Assembly: GCA_022615475.1 (NCBI GenBank)
Contig: JAKEGQ010000002.1
Span: forward strand, 1 to 6,411
Source of the DNA: Candidatus Methylomirabilota bacterium
Lineage (GTDB): Bacteria > Methylomirabilota > Methylomirabilia > Methylomirabilales > CSP1-5
Reading direction: 5' to 3'
Length of the DNA stretch: 6,411 nt
Part shown: in pieces, positions 5,005 to 6,411 of the stretch
Layout: each line of letters opens with the position of its first letter
Numbering within the stretch: position 1 is the first letter of the stretch
Translations under genes and position numbers: made by a program
Notes under the pieces: model-generated
The model's input: only the letters and a program-made list of their open reading frames with translations
The model's database searches: none
Told to the model about the DNA's origin: nothing

Positions 5005-6206
5005 GTTCTCACCCAGTGCTCGGCCGGCTTGAGGAGAAAATCTTCGACCGGGATGCCGTCCCCACCAACGAGGAGCGTGCGCTTGGGCTTGAACGCCTCC
5101 GCGAAGGCGGCAATCCCCGGCAAGGACTCGCCCGCCCGCCCGCTCTTAACCTCGATCGCCGTCAGCATCCGGCCGGACTTCACCACGAAGTCCACCTCAC
5201 GGTTGCGCTCGCGCCAGTAGAACACCTCGCACATCCCCGCGGCGGCGGCGTTCGCCAGGTGGGCGCCCACGGCCGACTCCACGAGGCGGCCCCAGAAGTC
5301 ATGGTCGGTCCGCGCCTCGGCCAGCGTGAGGGCGGACTGCGCACTCATCAGCGCCGTGTTCATTACCTGCAACTTCGGGCTCGAGCCACGACTGCGCGCC
5401 GTCTGGCCAGCGTACTTGGGAAGCCCGGTGAGCATCCCTGCGGCGCCGAGCAAGTCGAGGTAATGGGCAAGCGTGGTGGTATTCCCTGCATCCTGGAGCT
5501 GGCCAACCATCTTCGTGTACGAGAGCACCTGCCCGGAGTAGCGGCAGCCCAACTCGAAGAGCCGCCGCAACAGCGCCGGCTTGTCCACCCGCGTGAGGAG
5601 GAGGACGTCGCGCGCGATGGTGGTCTCGATGAGTGCGTCGCGGATGTAGCGCACCCAGCGCTCGGGATCCTCGGCCAGCGGGGCCGCGCCTGGATAGCCA
5701 CCGAAAAACACATATTGGTCCAGCGAGAAGTCGAAGGCCGCCCGCATCTCGCCCAGAGGCCAGTGCGGCAGATGCAGCACCTCGAAGCGGCCCGCGAGGC
5801 TCTCCGCCAGGCCGCGCTGGATGAGGAGCGGCGCCGAGCCGAGCAGCACCACCTTAAGCGGGCGCTTCTTGCGCGTGTCCTCGTCCCACAGCCGCTTGAC
5901 CGACTCTGCCCAGCCCGTGGCCTTTTGCACCTCGTCCAGCACGAGGACCGCCCCTGCGCGGCCCAGCGCAAGACGCGCTGCCTCCCACTGCTGGGCGATC
6001 CACTCCGGCCCTCGCAGCGTGGGTTCGTCGGCGCTGGCAAAGACGACCGGAAGCCGTATCCCTTCGACCACCTGCTGCACCAGCGTGGTCTTGCCGACCT
6101 GCCTGGGCCCAGCCACAACCTGGATAAACCGCCGCGGCTCCGCCAGGCGGCGGGCAAGGACCGCAGCGTGGGGGCGCTGGTAGGTCGTGGACAATCTACT
6201 CACCAT
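5001..6206 (-). CDS. AAA_14/DUF4143-type ATP-binding protein
   Basis: The product is 401 residues, the typical size of this family. Walker A is GPRQVGKTT (33-41); Walker B is [10 protein letters not shown] (86-95, D91-E92); a sensor-like strand [10 protein letters not shown] lies at 119-128. The FFGGYPGA region (167-174) marks the ATPase to DUF4143 transition. The C-terminal domain ends with [20 protein letters not shown] (337-356), where D339 and E352-x-K354 form a PD-(D/E)xK-like pattern, so a nuclease-fold domain is plausible, though activity in this family is not well established. The family occurs throughout bacteria and archaea, often in restriction-modification or toxin-antitoxin neighbourhoods, and its cellular role is largely unknown. 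Here it is coupled by ATGA overlap to an hsdR remnant. No Shine-Dalgarno precedes the ATG at 6206, and the predicted transcript starts only about 2 nt upstream, so leaderless translation is likely. The frame is intact. Confidence 0.9.
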   Translation of the reverse strand: MVSRLSTTYQRPHAAVLARRLAEPRRFIQVVAGPRQVGKTTLVQQVVEGIRLPVVFASADEPTLRGPEWIAQQWEAARLALGRAGAVLVLDEVQKATGWAESVKRLWDEDTRKKRPLKVVLLGSAPLLIQRGLAESLAGRFEVLHLPHWPLGEMRAAFDFSLDQYVFFGGYPGAAPLAEDPERWVRYIRDALIETTIARDVLLLTRVDKPALLRRLFELGCRYSGQVLSYTKMVGQLQDAGNTTTLAHYLDLLGAAGMLTGLPKYAGQTARSRGSSPKLQVMNTALMSAQSALTLAEARTDHDFWGRLVESAVGAHLANAAAAGMCEVFYWRERNREVDFVVKSGRMLTAIEVKSGRAGESLPGIAAFAEAFKPKRTLLVGGDGIPVEDFLLKPAEHWVRT

Positions 6207-6236
6207 ATTGAGTATTTTTACTCAACGCAGTGAGTA
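6197..6236. promoter_or_regulatory. Two tandem dyad operators over the ATPase promoter and start codon
   Basis: TACTCA-N6-TGAGTA occurs twice, at 6197-6214 and 6219-6236, exactly 22 bp apart, about two DNA turns. The inner half-sites also form a perfect palindrome TTGAGTA-TTTT-TACTCAA (6208-6225). The first dyad covers the ATPase start codon (6206-6204); the second lies between the -10 and -35 boxes. This arrangement suits repression by a dimeric or tetrameric regulator, possibly autoregulation. The regulator is unknown. Confidence 0.7.
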
Positions 6237-6243
6237 ATGTCAA
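6215..6243 (-). promoter_or_regulatory. Sigma-70-type promoter of the ATPase gene
   Basis: The minus strand has a perfect TTGACA (6243-6238), a 17-bp spacer and TAAAAA (6220-6215), four of six matches to the -10 consensus. The predicted start near 6208 is about 2 nt before the ATG at 6206. The -10 box is the centre of the TTGAGTA/TACTCAA palindrome, so operator occupancy would block RNA polymerase directly. Confidence 0.65.
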
Positions 6244-6411
6244 GTCTGAGCGCCGTACGCGGATCGCATGGATCGTCGTTGGGACGAATATTTCGGATTT
6301 GCGCAATTGCGCAATTGCGAAAACGTGGGGGGAATGGGGCGGAGAGGGATAGGCCGGCCCCAGCCCCGTCTGCGTCGCCTGCCCCTGCGTGCCCGGCGCG
6401 ATCCGCCCTCC
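6244..6411. other. Upstream stretch with no supported gene
   Basis: A frame from ATG 6268 stays open to the window edge on the plus strand (MDRRWDEYFGFAQLRNC) but becomes Arg/Pro/Gly-rich, lacks a ribosome binding site and reads through a palindrome, so it is not called. The last 80 bases are very GC-rich without recognisable coding. The window ends before the next gene can be identified. Confidence 0.5.
6302..6319. repeat. 18-bp perfect palindrome made of an 8-bp tandem repeat
   Basis: CGCAATTGCGCAATTGCG equals its own reverse complement and contains two overlapping copies of CGCAATTGCG offset by 8 bp. It lies 60 bp upstream of the ATPase -35 box. It may be an operator for a neighbouring gene beyond the window or a second site for the ATPase promoter; no regulator can be named. 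Confidence 0.5.

Noticed and set aside
5016..6233. A 405-codon plus-strand open frame opposite the ATPase
   Set aside because: Antisense of a gene with clear Walker motifs; its His/Arg/Gly-rich composition is a high-GC shadow pattern.
6197..6236. Short CRISPR-like repeat array from the four TGAGTA/TACTCA half-sites
   Set aside because: Half-sites are six bases with alternating orientation and fixed spacing over a promoter; this is an operator pattern, not CRISPR.
6268..6411. Plus-strand frame from ATG 6268 open to the window edge
   Set aside because: No ribosome binding site, reads through a palindrome and degenerates into Arg/Pro-rich sequence; could only be revived by extended sequence.

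Overview
The window is high-GC DNA with short intergenic gaps, and the genes look bacterial. The gene set is a membrane diguanylate cyclase, a bactofilin, a NifU-type scaffold, a YihY-family membrane protein, a sigma-54-type promoter and a selenoprotein. This suits a lineage that uses selenocysteine and sigma-54, such as Methylomirabilota/Rokubacteria, Desulfobacterota or Nitrospirota. That placement is inference; nothing in the window fixes the phylum.

Layout. Positions 1-864 (+) hold the 3' three-quarters of a zinc-binding medium-chain dehydrogenase. It converges on a bactofilin gene (1023-1412, -); the gap holds a long inverted repeat whose right arm includes the bactofilin stop. The bactofilin is divergent from a multi-pass membrane GGDEF protein (1457-2749, +), and a well-formed -24/-12 promoter for the bactofilin lies in the 44-bp gap. 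Next comes a very small gene (2857-3072, +) that ordinary gene calling misses because codon 13 is TGA. Read as selenocysteine, it gives a complete glutaredoxin-like protein with a U-P-F-T active site, a good ribosome binding site and a strong intrinsic terminator at 3107-3145. Convergent to it is a two-gene minus-strand operon: a NifU/SufU-like Fe-S scaffold (4088-4477), then a YihY/BrkB-family membrane protein (3167-4066).

The right third is accessory. A minus-strand DUF4143-type ATPase (5001-6206) has a palindromic operator overlapping its promoter and start codon. It overlaps by 4 bp the start of an hsdR (type I restriction R subunit) gene that survives for only about 58 codons. The hsdR homology ends at a GAATTCCGGGGACACC motif that looks like a dispersed intergenic repeat, and the next 240 bp are non-coding with a 20-bp perfect palindrome. 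This looks like a broken type I restriction-modification locus.

The most interesting locus is the selenoprotein. The encoded 71 residues contain no cysteine. Its apparent stop is another TGA followed by GAG GTC TGA and a 6-bp hairpin with a GGTC loop, at a distance typical of bacterial SECIS elements. It may therefore encode a second, C-terminal selenocysteine at residue 72. This is a testable hypothesis, not a demonstrated fact.
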